Below are positions 1-9,038 of a DNA stretch of 64,000 bases, in pieces. The notes beneath the pieces are model-generated. The model had not been told where the DNA came from, made no database searches, and saw only the letters and a program-made list of their open reading frames with translations. Each line of letters starts with the position of its first letter. Position 1 is the stretch's first letter. This DNA comes from JAUNSR01 sp036655355 (GTDB taxonomy: Bacteria; Bacteroidota; Bacteroidia; Bacteroidales; JAUNSR01): positions 186,001-250,000 of the forward strand of contig JAVVQG010000002.1 of the NCBI GenBank assembly GCA_036655355.1, in the 5' to 3' direction. The position numbers and the translations under genes were made by a program.

Positions 1-540
1 AGCGGCGGTAGTGGGACCTATTAATCCGCTATAAGACTCGTTCCAATCAACTCCGGCACTCATGGTCAAGAGGTGACGAATGGTCAGTGTCTTTCCTTGG
101 AATGTACCATATTCCGGCAAAAAGTCACTCACTGGCTGTTCAACCCCTTTGATTTTTCCCTCCTCTATGGCGATTCCGATCAAAAGAGAAACAATGCTTT
201 TCGCCATCGAGAAAGAGTTACTGAGTGAGGTTTCACCGTATTTTCCGTTATAATGTTCAAAAAGAAGCGCCGAATCTTGGATCACCACGAAAGCGACCGT
301 TCCCAGTTCCTCTTGTGAGTCGGCCAAAAGACGCGGCAAAGGGGCTGTATGGTATTGTTCGGAAACGGGCCATGAGGAAGGGTCTGCCGCCTCCACGACA
401 CGATTGTAAAAAAGCGGATAGTCATCTATTCCGGGATAGGTATATAAAAGCGCACGCGGAATGTATTGATTGGCGGGCAATAAAACCCAGCCTAAGAGTA
501 AAACGATTACAATCAGAAAGAAGGCTAACAGATTTCTCAT
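1..540 (-). CDS. Serine hydrolase, beta-lactamase/PBP class C family (3' end outside window)
   Basis: The minus-strand frame stays open from an ATG at 540 to the left edge, giving 180 residues of an incomplete protein. It opens with a hydrophobic segment (residues about 3-23), a signal anchor or signal peptide. The stretch SNSFSMAKSIVSLLIG holds the SxxK motif (SMAK) of class C beta-lactamases, esterases and D-Ala-D-Ala peptidases, where Ser is the nucleophile and Lys the base. It is followed by IRHLLTMSAGVDW, the usual 'HLLtMtSG' block of this superfamily. The Tyr and C-terminal motifs lie beyond the window. The substrate cannot be told; in Bacteroidetes most such proteins are envelope hydrolases of unknown substrate, not antibiotic-resistance enzymes. 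The gene starts 23 bp after the stop of the small membrane protein upstream and is probably co-transcribed with it. Confidence 0.85.
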   Translation of the reverse strand, partial: MRNLLAFFLIVIVLLLGWVLLPANQYIPRALLYTYPGIDDYPLFYNRVVEAADPSSWPVSEQYHTAPLPRLLADSQEELGTVAFVVIQDSALLFEHYNGKYGETSLSNSFSMAKSIVSLLIGIAIEEGKIKGVEQPVSDFLPEYGTFQGKTLTIRHLLTMSAGVDWNESYSGLIGPTTAA

Positions 541-563
541 GGTAAACAGCAGATCGAGATGTA

Positions 564-1013
564 TTAAGGTTGATGATCGGGAGTGAGTGGAAGCACATCC
601 AAGCGCGGTACATTCTGGATGGAAACAATACTGTCAACCACAAATTTACTATACCCGCGCCATGGCAACGGAGCCAGATACTCCTTGTAATAAAGTTCCA
701 CCTGTTTGCCACCCATACGCATCAGTTTGTCGGCTACTTCGCGGTTATCAACGGAGAAAAGAAATTCGTTCGATTTAATTCCATCGTTACCTGAAGTAAT
801 CCCGTAGAGGATCATCTCGCCTTCGTACGTTTTAAACAGGTATCCTTTGTGAACCACATAATTTAAAGTTCCGGTCTTAATTCCCGAACCGAATACAAAA
901 TAGTAGCGGACGTAGATAAAAGAGCCCAATCCCACAAGCAGAACCAAAAGGAGAATGGTAAGCAGTTTCCCCTTTTTCTTCCGGGGTTTTTCAAGCGGTT
1001 GGTTATTTTCCAT
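564..1013 (-). CDS. Small conserved membrane-anchored protein, function unknown
   Basis: 149 residues from the ATG at 1013 (MENNQPLEK). A longer reading starts at 1067, but its first 18 codons run back into the pepD terminator hairpin, so the inner start is preferred. The protein has a short basic cytoplasmic head (PRKKKGK), one transmembrane helix at about residues 16-36, then an outside domain of about 110 residues with no catalytic motif that I recognise. The tail ends in a proline-rich stretch. It sits between pepD and the beta-lactamase-like hydrolase, both on the same strand. No function can be assigned from the sequence. Confidence 0.7.
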   Translation of the reverse strand: MENNQPLEKPRKKKGKLLTILLLVLLVGLGSFIYVRYYFVFGSGIKTGTLNYVVHKGYLFKTYEGEMILYGITSGNDGIKSNEFLFSVDNREVADKLMRMGGKQVELYYKEYLAPLPWRGYSKFVVDSIVSIQNVPRLDVLPLTPDHQP

Positions 1014-1030
1014 AAACAATAAGATAAGCG

Positions 1031-1081
1031 AAAAAAAATTCCCCTTAAGTCGCTTTTTGAAGAGCATCCTTAAGGGGAATT
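1031..1081 (-). terminator. Rho-independent terminator of pepD
   Basis: A 13-bp perfect stem (arms 1037-1049 and 1069-1081, core CCCCTTAAG/CTTAAGGGG) with a 19-nt loop lies directly after the pepD stop codon. Read on the minus strand it is followed by eight T (plus-strand A run 1031-1038). Confidence 0.85.
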
Positions 1082-1090
1082 CATATGATT

Positions 1091-2554
1091 TTATTTCTTA
1101 GGAATCGACTTCAAAACATCCAAGGTAAACTTCCAGAATTTATCCACCGTCGCGATGTTCAGTTTCTCATCTGGCGAATGCGGATGGCGGATTGTTGGTC
1201 CGAAGGAGATCATATCCAATCCCGGTACGTTTGAACCGATGATTCCACACTCCAGTCCGGCGTGGATAACCTTCACTTCAGGTTCTTTACCAAACTCTTT
1301 CAGGTAAGTTTCTTTCATGAGTTTCAGAATCCGCGAATCCATATTCGGATCCCATCCAGGATAGTTTCCGTCAAATTCAACACGAGCACCTCCCAACGTA
1401 AAGACACTTTGCAGGCTTGATGCCAAGAAGAACTTCTGCTCTTCGTTCAAGCTTCTGATGAGGAATTTAACTTCAACCATTCCCTCCATACTCTTCACAA
1501 TGGCAAGATTCGAAGAGGTTTCAACAACAGAAGGCATGTTCGGCAACACACGAAGCGCTCCGTTAAAACATCCCACTACCGAGTTGATCACATCATCTTG
1601 AATCTCTTCCGGCAAAAGAGTAGCAGGCAAAGAAGTAACCTCAGCCTCAAATTTGATATTTTCTTCCACCCCACGGAACTCTTCATTAAACAGATCCTGG
1701 TAGTAAGCCACCTCTTCCATGAAATCGTCAACCACCTCGGCTGGGATTGTGATTACTGCGAATGCTTCGCGAGGGATGGCATTTCGAAGCGTTCCACCCA
1801 AAACAGATGACAAGCGCGCTTCATAATCGGTTACTGCGAATTTAAGGAAACGGAAAAGCAACTTATTCGCGTTTCCGCGCCCCAGATTGATATCCATTCC
1901 CGAGTGACCGCCTTTCAGACCGGTCAGAGACAAGCTGATCGCCACATCTCCTTCAGGAATTTCGGTATCGTCTTTGTATTGGAACGAAGCAGTCATATTT
2001 ACACCGCCTGCACATCCGACATAGAGTTCACCCTCATCCTCAGAGTCCATATTCAACAGGATATTCCCCTGTAGTTCGCCGGCTTTCAAACCGATTGCAC
2101 CGTACATTCCGGTCTCTTCATCAACCGTAAACAACGCTTCAAGCGGACCGTGCTGCAATGATTTATCTTCAAGAACGGCCAAGGCGGTAGCCATACCGAT
2201 GCCGTTGTCTGCTCCAAGCGTGGTATCGTGGGCGGTTACCCATTCTCCATCAATATAAGGTCTGATAGGGTCTTTATCGAAATCATGCTCCGTAGAGGCA
2301 TTTTTCTGAGGAACCATGTCCATATGCGTCTGCATGATTACCCCAATGCAATCTTCCATTCCCGGAGTAGCCGGTTTACGGATAATTACGTTACCGGTTT
2401 CATCAACCACTGTTTCAAGCCCATGCTGCACACCAAAGTCAGTCAGGAACTTTGTAATTCCATTCATATTTCCCGAAGGATGCGGGATTGAACAAATAGC
2501 GAGGAAGTTTTTCCAAACCCCGGCAGGAGTCAGTTTCAGAATGTCGTTAGTCAT
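1091..2554 (-). CDS. pepD: Aminoacyl-histidine dipeptidase (peptidase D, M20C)
   Basis: 487 residues, the usual length of PepD, a cytosolic dinuclear zinc exopeptidase that splits Xaa-His and other dipeptides. The M20 metal-binding pattern is complete: QTHMDMVPQK (first His and Asp), LGADNGIGMA (bridging Asp), VDEETGMYGA (catalytic Glu followed by metal-ligand Glu), and the late HAGLECGIIG and FGPTIRHPHSPDE blocks with the last ligands. The insert between the two halves of the catalytic domain is the lid/dimerisation domain. No signal peptide, in line with a cytosolic enzyme. The start at 2554 lies 17 bp after the stop of the upstream flippase-like gene, so the two probably share a transcript that ends at the hairpin at 1031-1081. 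Confidence 0.95.
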   Translation of the reverse strand: MTNDILKLTPAGVWKNFLAICSIPHPSGNMNGITKFLTDFGVQHGLETVVDETGNVIIRKPATPGMEDCIGVIMQTHMDMVPQKNASTEHDFDKDPIRPYIDGEWVTAHDTTLGADNGIGMATALAVLEDKSLQHGPLEALFTVDEETGMYGAIGLKAGELQGNILLNMDSEDEGELYVGCAGGVNMTASFQYKDDTEIPEGDVAISLSLTGLKGGHSGMDINLGRGNANKLLFRFLKFAVTDYEARLSSVLGGTLRNAIPREAFAVITIPAEVVDDFMEEVAYYQDLFNEEFRGVEENIKFEAEVTSLPATLLPEEIQDDVINSVVGCFNGALRVLPNMPSVVETSSNLAIVKSMEGMVEVKFLIRSLNEEQKFFLASSLQSVFTLGGARVEFDGNYPGWDPNMDSRILKLMKETYLKEFGKEPEVKVIHAGLECGIIGSNVPGLDMISFGPTIRHPHSPDEKLNIATVDKFWKFTLDVLKSIPKK

Positions 2555-2571
2555 AACATTGAATTTATAAT

Positions 2572-3579
2572 CTATTTAACAGTAGGTTGCACAATTTTCC
2601 GAAGACGATCCCCCAAAAGAATCGCCATCATAGCATAAAGGCCCAACAGGATGATAAATCCTTGCTGGATGGCATGGACGAATAGGGCGAAGGTAGATGC
2701 TTCGGTCTGACCGATTCCATATAAAAGCATCGTTGAGATGATCATGAAATGCCAAGGACCTGTCCCCCCCTGTACCGGTACGATAATTCCAAGGCTGCCC
2801 ATTACGAACATCGTGAGGCCTCCGATTAATCCCACCTCTTTTGAAAATTCAAACGCATAAAGACAAACGTAGAAATTCAAAAAATATAACATCCATATAC
2901 CAAAGGTAAGAAAAATAAAAGTCCACTTATGCTTCATTACCTGAATAGTTTTCACTCCTTCCCACAGTTTTTGGCCTAAACCGGCGAATTTCTTGAAAAT
3001 TGAGAGTCCGAAGATCTTTTTTCGGAAATAAAAAGTCAAAAACAGAGTGAGAGCCGCTCCTCCGATCACCCACGGCGAAAGCAGAATGCGATCAAGTGAA
3101 TCTGCCAATGTCGGATGATCCCGGAAGAATGCAAGAAACACTTTGTGCTCGATACCGAATGTGACCAGTGTGATCAGCCCGATACACATCACATCCAAGA
3201 GGCGCTCCGAGACCATCGTTCCTAAAACAGTCGTGAAAGGGATCTTATAGCGTTTTGCCATGAAATTACACCGCCACACTTCTCCCAAACGGGGAAAGAT
3301 CAAGTTGATTCCGTAATTACCGAAAACCGCATTGGAGAGCTCGTTCACGGTGGGTTCATATCCCAGTGCCTTGAACTGCATGCGCCATCTGATGGCACGC
3401 ACCACGTGACTCAAAATGGCGAATAGCAGCGATAAAAATATCCATTTCCACTCAATACCGCTGTCGAGGACCTGTTTCATCTCCTCAAAATTCTGTCCTT
3501 TGTAGAGATACCAGATAATTCCGCCCCCTATTAGAAGAGGTAAAATTAACTTGAGACTATTCTGTAGTATTCTTTTCAA
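2572..3579 (-). CDS. Flippase-like integral membrane protein (lysylphosphatidylglycerol synthase TM / UPF0104 family)
   Basis: 335 residues, almost all hydrophobic, with about eight transmembrane helices. The blocks HVVRAIRWRMQFKALG, NYGINLIFPRLGEVWRCNF and VPVQGGTGPWHFMI match the family that includes the membrane part of MprF and many stand-alone flippase-like proteins of Bacteroidetes. The soluble aminoacyl-transferase domain of MprF is absent. The family has been linked to moving lipids or lipid-linked molecules across the inner membrane; the cargo here is unknown. It precedes pepD by 17 bp and is divergent from rsmA. Confidence 0.85.
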   Translation of the reverse strand: MKRILQNSLKLILPLLIGGGIIWYLYKGQNFEEMKQVLDSGIEWKWIFLSLLFAILSHVVRAIRWRMQFKALGYEPTVNELSNAVFGNYGINLIFPRLGEVWRCNFMAKRYKIPFTTVLGTMVSERLLDVMCIGLITLVTFGIEHKVFLAFFRDHPTLADSLDRILLSPWVIGGAALTLFLTFYFRKKIFGLSIFKKFAGLGQKLWEGVKTIQVMKHKWTFIFLTFGIWMLYFLNFYVCLYAFEFSKEVGLIGGLTMFVMGSLGIIVPVQGGTGPWHFMIISTMLLYGIGQTEASTFALFVHAIQQGFIILLGLYAMMAILLGDRLRKIVQPTVK

Positions 3580-3615
3580 AATCGTTTAATTAAAAGCGAA
3601 TTCAGATTTATATTG

Positions 3616-3623
3616 TACCTTTG
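3616..3623 (+). promoter_or_regulatory. Putative Bacteroidetes -7 box for rsmA-mgtE
   Basis: TACCTTTG fits the Bacteroidetes consensus TAnnTTTG and lies in the 200-bp divergent region, 158 bp before rsmA. No good -33 TTTG box is seen at the expected distance, so this is tentative. Confidence 0.35.
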
Positions 3624-3780
3624 CATATAAGCAGAAGTCTGGCTGAATTGCACCTATTTCCCGCTACAAAGATATATTTTAAGTGAGGAAAGCAATCGTT
3701 TAGCGGACGAAAGATTCTAGGAAACGATTATCTTTCGGATTACTGCTAGACAATCTGCATTCAATTAATTAATTATTAGG

Positions 3781-4569
3781 ATGATTAAAACTGTAAAACC
3801 AAAAAAATTCCTGGGTCAGCACTTTCTTACGGACCTCAAGGTAGCTGAAGATATTGCCGACACGATGGAGGAATTCAAAAATCTTCCTGTTCTGGAGATT
3901 GGTCCGGGAATGGGGGTTTTGACCCAATTTATGGTACAGAAGGGATATGACCTGACCGTTGTGGAACTGGACTGGGATTCGGTGGCGTATCTGAAAGAGC
4001 GTTTTCCACAACTCGAAGGAAGAATCATTGAGCATGACTTTTTGAAGCTCGATCTTGACAAACTTTTCCCCGGCGAATTCTGCGTAATCGGAAACTACCC
4101 TTACAATATCTCTAGCCAGATCTTTTTCAAGGTTCTCGACTTTAAGGACAAGATCCCTTGCTGTAGCGGTATGATCCAGAAAGAGGTAGCAGAGCGTATG
4201 GCAGCCGGTCCCGGAAGCAAAACCTATGGTATCCTGAGCGTATTGATGCAGGCATGGTACAATATCGAATACTGCTTTACAGTTCACGAACATGTATTCA
4301 ATCCTCCCCCACGTGTAAAATCGGCGGTTATCAAGATGACGCGTAACGAAACGAAGAACCTGGCATGCGATGAGAAACTGTTCAAAACGGTGGTAAAAAC
4401 TGCCTTTAACCAGCGTCGCAAAACAATGAGAAACTCACTGAAAGCCTTATTAGGCAAAGAGTGCGAGGTGTTCTCAGATCAGATCTTCGACAAACGTCCG
4501 GAACAACTTTCAGTTCAGCAATTTATCGACCTGACAAATTTGGTTGCTCCTTTCGTGGGAAAACAATAA
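3781..4569 (+). CDS. rsmA: 16S rRNA (adenine1518/1519-N6)-dimethyltransferase
   Basis: 262 residues, typical for RsmA/KsgA, which dimethylates two adjacent adenines in the 3'-terminal hairpin of 16S rRNA during late 30S assembly. The N-terminal KKFLGQHFL is the family signature. SAM-binding motif I is EIGPGMGVLTQ (about residues 39-49). The catalytic motif IV is NYPYNIS (from residue 105), the NLPYNIS-type block that flips the target adenine. The C-terminal basic helical domain (NQRRKTMRNSLKALL) contacts rRNA. It is followed after 37 bp by mgtE on the same strand, a pairing common in Bacteroidales. Confidence 0.97.
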   Translation: MIKTVKPKKFLGQHFLTDLKVAEDIADTMEEFKNLPVLEIGPGMGVLTQFMVQKGYDLTVVELDWDSVAYLKERFPQLEGRIIEHDFLKLDLDKLFPGEFCVIGNYPYNISSQIFFKVLDFKDKIPCCSGMIQKEVAERMAAGPGSKTYGILSVLMQAWYNIEYCFTVHEHVFNPPPRVKSAVIKMTRNETKNLACDEKLFKTVVKTAFNQRRKTMRNSLKALLGKECEVFSDQIFDKRPEQLSVQQFIDLTNLVAPFVGKQ

Positions 4570-4606
4570 ACCTATTTTCTCCTTCTCGTTTCACATTTAG
4601 TTTATT

Positions 4607-5953
4607 ATGATCAGATTCAACGAAGACTACATCTCGCGAATGCGCGATATCATTCTTGCGAAGGACGAAAGTACGGTCATGGAATTGCTCCATGACCTCC
4701 ACCCTGCGGATATCGCAGAACTGTATAAAGCCATAAATCTCGAGGAGGCGGAATATATCTATATGCTGCTCGATCCGGAGACAGCGGCCGACGTGCTTTC
4801 CGAACTCGACGATGATGAGAGAAGAAAACTCCTCAGCCATCTCCCGAATGAGGTGATCGCCCAACATTTCATCCAGAATATGGACTCGGACGATGCCGTT
4901 GATATTATCCGCGACCTTGACGAGAATGAACAGGAAGCGATCCTTGCCCACATCCATGATATGGAACAGGCCGGAGACATCGTTGACCTGCTGAAATATC
5001 ACGAGGACACCGCGGGGGGTCTGATGGGTACCGAAATGATCGTGGTAAATGAAAATTGGAGTATGCCCGAGTGCATTCAGGAGATGCGTAACCAGGCGGA
5101 AGAGATGGACGAGATCTATTATGTGTACGTAGTGGACGACGACGAAAGACTGGTGGGTATCTTCCCCTTGAAGAGCATGATTACGAGCCCTTCGGTATCA
5201 AAGGTGAAGAAGGTGATGGATAAAGACCCCATCTCGGTAAAAACGGATACACCCATTGACGATGTAGCCAACGACTTCGAGAAATACAACCTCGTGGCGA
5301 TGCCTGTCGTTGACAGCATCGGGCGACTTGTTGGGCGAATTACCGTGGATGACGTGATGGACAAGGTGCGCGAGATAAACGAACGCGATTACCAGTTGGC
5401 TTCCGGTCTCTCGCAAGATGTGGAAACTTCCGATACGGTGATCACCCAGACGGCAGCTCGTCTTCCTTGGTTGATTATCGGTATGATCGGGGGACTCAGC
5501 AACTCCATGATTCTGGGTAATTTCGAATCCGGCTTCGTTGCCAATCCGGCAATTGCTCTTTTCATTCCCCTAATCGGAGGGACGGGGGGAAATGTGGGGA
5601 TTCAATCTTCGGCTATTGTCGTGCAAGGTCTTGCCAACGGCTCCCTAAGCATGCGCACTGCAGGCAGACAGGTGATCAAAGAGAGTGGCGTGGGACTTAT
5701 CAATGCTTGCATGATCTCTATTCTGGTATTCGGTTACAACTGGTTCAGAATGGGCAATTCAGCGATTACCATCTCTGTATCGCTTTCACTGTTCGCCGTT
5801 GTGATGTTCGCCTCAATTTTCGGAACCGTAGTGCCACTGACACTTGAGAAGCTCAAGATCGATCCGGCCATCGCCACAGGGCCTTTCATCTCCATTACGA
5901 ACGACATCATCGGCATGATGATTTATATGGGTATTACTACCGCACTATCTTAA
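4607..5953 (+). CDS. mgtE: Magnesium transporter MgtE
   Basis: 448 residues, the normal MgtE length. Domain order: an N-terminal acidic superhelical domain (about 1-130, with repeated LHPADIAELY and LDEDERRKLLSHL-like helices), a pair of CBS domains (about 135-255, including LVGIFPLKSMI and VGRITVDDVMDKV), then a plug helix and five transmembrane helices (about 285-448). The pore block GGTGGNVGIQSSAIVVQGLA is the highly conserved MgtE ion path. In characterised MgtE the cytosolic domains bind Mg2+ and close the channel when cytosolic Mg2+ is high, so regulation is built into the protein. It ends just before a bidirectional terminator shared with the converging DUF349 gene. Confidence 0.96.
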   Translation: MIRFNEDYISRMRDIILAKDESTVMELLHDLHPADIAELYKAINLEEAEYIYMLLDPETAADVLSELDDDERRKLLSHLPNEVIAQHFIQNMDSDDAVDIIRDLDENEQEAILAHIHDMEQAGDIVDLLKYHEDTAGGLMGTEMIVVNENWSMPECIQEMRNQAEEMDEIYYVYVVDDDERLVGIFPLKSMITSPSVSKVKKVMDKDPISVKTDTPIDDVANDFEKYNLVAMPVVDSIGRLVGRITVDDVMDKVREINERDYQLASGLSQDVETSDTVITQTAARLPWLIIGMIGGLSNSMILGNFESGFVANPAIALFIPLIGGTGGNVGIQSSAIVVQGLANGSLSMRTAGRQVIKESGVGLINACMISILVFGYNWFRMGNSAITISVSLSLFAVVMFASIFGTVVPLTLEKLKIDPAIATGPFISITNDIIGMMIYMGITTALS

Positions 5954-5963
5954 TAGAAACTTA

Positions 5964-6009
5964 AAAGAGGCTGCCCGATTCATTCACATGAATTTTGGGC
6001 AGCCTCTTT
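5964..6009. terminator. Bidirectional terminator between mgtE and the DUF349 gene
   Basis: Perfect 13-bp inverted repeat AAAGAGGCTGCCC / GGGCAGCCTCTTT with a 20-nt loop, T-rich on both sides, between two converging genes. Confidence 0.85.
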
Positions 6010-6039
6010 CAAATTTCTTTCGGATTTGGATTCATCCGT

Positions 6040-7854
6040 TTATTTCAGATTCTCATCGATCAAATCGATTTTCTTAGCGATCACATTCATATCCTCTTTG
6101 AGCTTCTCTATTTTTCGCTCCATCTCCTTCACCAAAGAGTTTCCTCCCTTGGAAGACAATGAAAGGAATCCCATATTGTTTTCGTAAGTCTTCACTTCAG
6201 ATTTGATGTGGTCGAACGTACGCATCAGCTTCTCACGTTCACGGTACAATGCGTTCTGTGATTTGTCTGATTCCGCCATCTTGCTCATATTGGCCGCGAA
6301 GTTATCCAAACGCGCTTTATTGCCATGCATATTAAGCTTTTTGAAGAGAATATCGAGCGTACCCTGATACTCCTTGTAGATTTTGTCTTTATCACGGAAC
6401 GGAACAAAACCGGTTGCATTCCACTTGTTCATCAGTTCACGCACCTCTTTGTTTTTCCCTTCGATCTCCTCACTTGCGGCGATCTCTTTCAAATCGGCGA
6501 TAACCTGTTTCTTCACAGCCAGATTCTCATTTTCCTGTTGACGGGCGGATGCGGTCACTTTTTCTTTCTGCTCGAAGAAATGATCGCAAGCTGCGATAAA
6601 ACGCTTCCAGATTGAATCGGAATACTTACGAGGTACTGCCCCGATGGTTTTCCACTCTTTCTGAATAGCCACCAACTGATCCGTTGTATGCTGCCAGTCT
6701 GTACTGTCTTTCAATGATTCGGCTTTTTCACACAACGCTTTTTTCTTCTCCAGATTAGCGATCTGAACCTCTTTCATGTTATGGAAATAATCTGCCTTTT
6801 GCTTAAAGAACAGATCACAACTCTTACGGAAACGCTCAAAAAGAAGGTTATTCACTTTTTTCGAAGCATAACCCAATTTCTTCCACTCTTCCTGAAGTTC
6901 AATCACTTCGTTGGTTTTTGTATCCCAAGCATCGAATGTGGTTAGGGCATTCAGGTCGAAGGCCTCTATCTTTTCACAAATAGCGGTCTTAGCGGCTTCG
7001 TTCTTTGCCTCCACTTCTTTGATTGCTTCAAAGTACTGCTGATGGCGTTTATTGATGGTAGCGGAAGCACTCTTAAATCGGCCCCACACCTCGTCACGCA
7101 GATTGGGAGCTACCGGACCGATGTGGCGCCACTCCTCATGCAATTCCTGCAAACGACGGAAAGAACCCAACACATCGCTCTCGGCTGCAAGTTTTTCAGC
7201 TTCGGCACAGATCGCCTCTTTTCGCTCTAAATTCTTTTTGAAATCATAATCGCGAAGTTCTTTATTGATTTTCAACAGATCGTAGAAAATCTCAGAATAA
7301 GATTGATACTCTTTCCAGATGGAATTCACATCCTGTACCGGAATGTCGGTAATCTCTTTGAATTTATTCTGTAATTCGTTGAACTCGTTATAATGCTTAT
7401 TGATATTGTCCGTGTCTTCCACGATAAGCTTTATCTGAGCCAGGATGGCTCTTTTCTTTTCCAGATTCTCTGCTTTCAGACGTTGTTTCTCTTCGGTAAT
7501 AGCGGCTTTTCTAACCTTATAGTCGTTTAGAAGCCCTTTTAAGGTCTCTTCAAGTAGATCTGTTTCAACTACGAATTTCTCTGGATCATTTCCACCTTCG
7601 ATGAATGCAGCCTTCGCTGTCTCGATCTCATTCTTCCGGAGCTTGTAATAAAGTTGCTTCAGAAAGTCAACTTCTTCTCTCACCTCTTCAACAGGCATCT
7701 GTACAACCTGTGTCAAATAAACGATCAGTTCTTCGCGGTTAGTAAAGTCTTTTTTTCTCGTATCCTGAGTTGATTCAGGTTTGTTTGTCCGGATATCATT
7801 ACTCTCTGAAGATTCAGTCTGTAATGATGTGTTAGTGTCAAGAGCGTCAGTCAT
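6040..7854 (-). CDS. DUF349 repeat protein
   Basis: 604 residues, charged and mostly helical, no signal peptide and no membrane segment. At least five repeats of the DUF349 type are visible, each with a W-x(2)-[IL]G-x-[VA]P-like turn followed by a W/Y-x-[RE]-[FY] helix: KFKEITDIPVQDVNSIW, EWRHIGPVAPNLRDEVW, EWKKLGYASKKVNNLLF, EWKTIGAVPRKYSDSIW and KWNATGFVPFRDKDKIY. The first 35 residues are Ser/Thr/Asn-rich and low-complexity; the C terminus is a coiled coil. DUF349 proteins are widespread in Bacteroidetes and Actinobacteria and have no settled role. The gene stands alone, with its 3' end at the bidirectional terminator shared with mgtE. Confidence 0.9.
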   Translation of the reverse strand: MTDALDTNTSLQTESSESNDIRTNKPESTQDTRKKDFTNREELIVYLTQVVQMPVEEVREEVDFLKQLYYKLRKNEIETAKAAFIEGGNDPEKFVVETDLLEETLKGLLNDYKVRKAAITEEKQRLKAENLEKKRAILAQIKLIVEDTDNINKHYNEFNELQNKFKEITDIPVQDVNSIWKEYQSYSEIFYDLLKINKELRDYDFKKNLERKEAICAEAEKLAAESDVLGSFRRLQELHEEWRHIGPVAPNLRDEVWGRFKSASATINKRHQQYFEAIKEVEAKNEAAKTAICEKIEAFDLNALTTFDAWDTKTNEVIELQEEWKKLGYASKKVNNLLFERFRKSCDLFFKQKADYFHNMKEVQIANLEKKKALCEKAESLKDSTDWQHTTDQLVAIQKEWKTIGAVPRKYSDSIWKRFIAACDHFFEQKEKVTASARQQENENLAVKKQVIADLKEIAASEEIEGKNKEVRELMNKWNATGFVPFRDKDKIYKEYQGTLDILFKKLNMHGNKARLDNFAANMSKMAESDKSQNALYREREKLMRTFDHIKSEVKTYENNMGFLSLSSKGGNSLVKEMERKIEKLKEDMNVIAKKIDLIDENLK

Positions 7855-7975
7855 ATCTACTTGGATTAATAAAGCTGTTAACTAAACTTATAGTATTACA
7901 AAATAAGGAAATTAATCTCGTATTTCAATCTTTTCATCCTTTTTTTGTCGGGTCTGGCCAAAGTATTCTTATTAT

Positions 7976-8752
7976 TTAACTTCGTATCATCTCCACACAG
8001 CCGAATCCCAATCCCACTTTATCTCCCAAGCCTGTATTGTATAGCAAGTGCTGAAGTACCGGATGCGTTTTAAACCTGAACTTATACATATACCCGATGA
8101 TCTTCGTTTCATCTCCAGTGAACCGTTTGATGAAAATGCCTTTTCTCTTGGCTGGCGATAACAGTTCAAAACTACATTCGGGAATGTATGGGAACTTCTT
8201 TCCGTAAAAATGCTGGTATTTATCAAGAAGAATAGTCAACAGTGATTCACTATAATTGGGATCTTCAGGCCCGATGTATTCGATGCTCTTATTTTGACGA
8301 AGATTGGAAACTACAATTGGCGATAAGGAGAGGTATTCAATGCTTTTTGAAAAATCGACCTTCAGATTCTCTTCGATGCTCTCAACCTGGAATTCCACCT
8401 GAGTCTTGCGGTCGCCGATCAATAATGTTTGGTTGGAAAAGATGTTTTCAATGAATTCTTTTGTGCCCCGTTCCGGCAGAAAAGAGATCCACAACTGAAC
8501 CTTTCTTGCCAACACATGCAATCGGTCTTCCTCCACTTTAATTTTAGGAATGTAAAAATTAGACAGAGAAAATAATTTGTGTTTGAGATTTTTATCTTCG
8601 GCAAATCCGTTTAATCCTAACCACTCACTATATTGCTGCCTGTTTTCCGTCAACTTTTTGTAGATACAAGAAGAGAGCTCAAACTGATAACTCACAGGCA
8701 AAACATTTCCAAACGCCTCACTTCGAACCAATAAAACTATTTTAAATCTCAT
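7976..8752 (-). CDS. cas6: Orphan Cas6-family CRISPR endoribonuclease-like protein
   Basis: 258 residues from the ATG at 8752 (MRFKIVLLV). A 21-residue hydrophobic extension to 8815 is possible, but Cas6 proteins begin at this beta strand, so the inner start is preferred. The fold signals are an N-terminal RAMP-type strand, the block LPVSYQFELSSCIYKKL, and near the C terminus the glycine-rich loop TGLGDKVGLGFGCVEM, the hallmark of Cas6. Known Cas6 enzymes cut CRISPR repeat RNA. In many the catalytic His sits in a W/F-L-H-x-x-G motif after the first helix; here it reads EWLGLNGF, with Gly in that place, so activity may be lost or use other residues. No other cas gene and no repeat-spacer array lie in the window. 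Codon use does not stand out. Confidence 0.75.
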   Translation of the reverse strand: MRFKIVLLVRSEAFGNVLPVSYQFELSSCIYKKLTENRQQYSEWLGLNGFAEDKNLKHKLFSLSNFYIPKIKVEEDRLHVLARKVQLWISFLPERGTKEFIENIFSNQTLLIGDRKTQVEFQVESIEENLKVDFSKSIEYLSLSPIVVSNLRQNKSIEYIGPEDPNYSESLLTILLDKYQHFYGKKFPYIPECSFELLSPAKRKGIFIKRFTGDETKIIGYMYKFRFKTHPVLQHLLYNTGLGDKVGLGFGCVEMIRS

Positions 8753-8931
8753 AAACCAATAAATTTGGCATAAAATTATAAAAAAGTAAAAATATATTAT
8801 CGGTATTATTGACATTTATTTGATTATTTTCGGAAGAAAGTGCGATTCAGACCCATTTCAGAACGGAAAAGAGCGGAAAACGACCCTTAAATCAAATGTT
8901 AATTTAAGCAAACTAGTCAATTTAAATTAAG

Positions 8932-8973
8932 AATAAAAAAGTCTCTTCCTGCCCAAAGGCAAGAAGAGACTTT
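8932..8973 (-). terminator. Rho-independent terminator of the kdsA operon
   Basis: A 16-bp stem with one mismatch (arms 8938-8953 and 8958-8973, AAAGTCTCTTC.../...GAAGAGACTTT) and a 4-nt loop. On the minus strand it is followed by a T run (plus-strand A's from 8935). Confidence 0.8.
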
Positions 8974-9038
8974 AAATGATTTTATGTACGACCCGGATTC
9001 CCGTTCTAAATCATAAGGGAACTGGCTTTCACGTTCAA

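Noticed and set aside
225..545. Plus-strand open frame over the serine hydrolase
   Set aside because: Shadow of the minus-strand gene, which has a clear SxxK motif; the plus frame has no family features.
7976..9038. CRISPR array next to cas6
   Set aside because: The flanks were read for regularly spaced direct repeats; only a terminator hairpin and AT-rich DNA are present.
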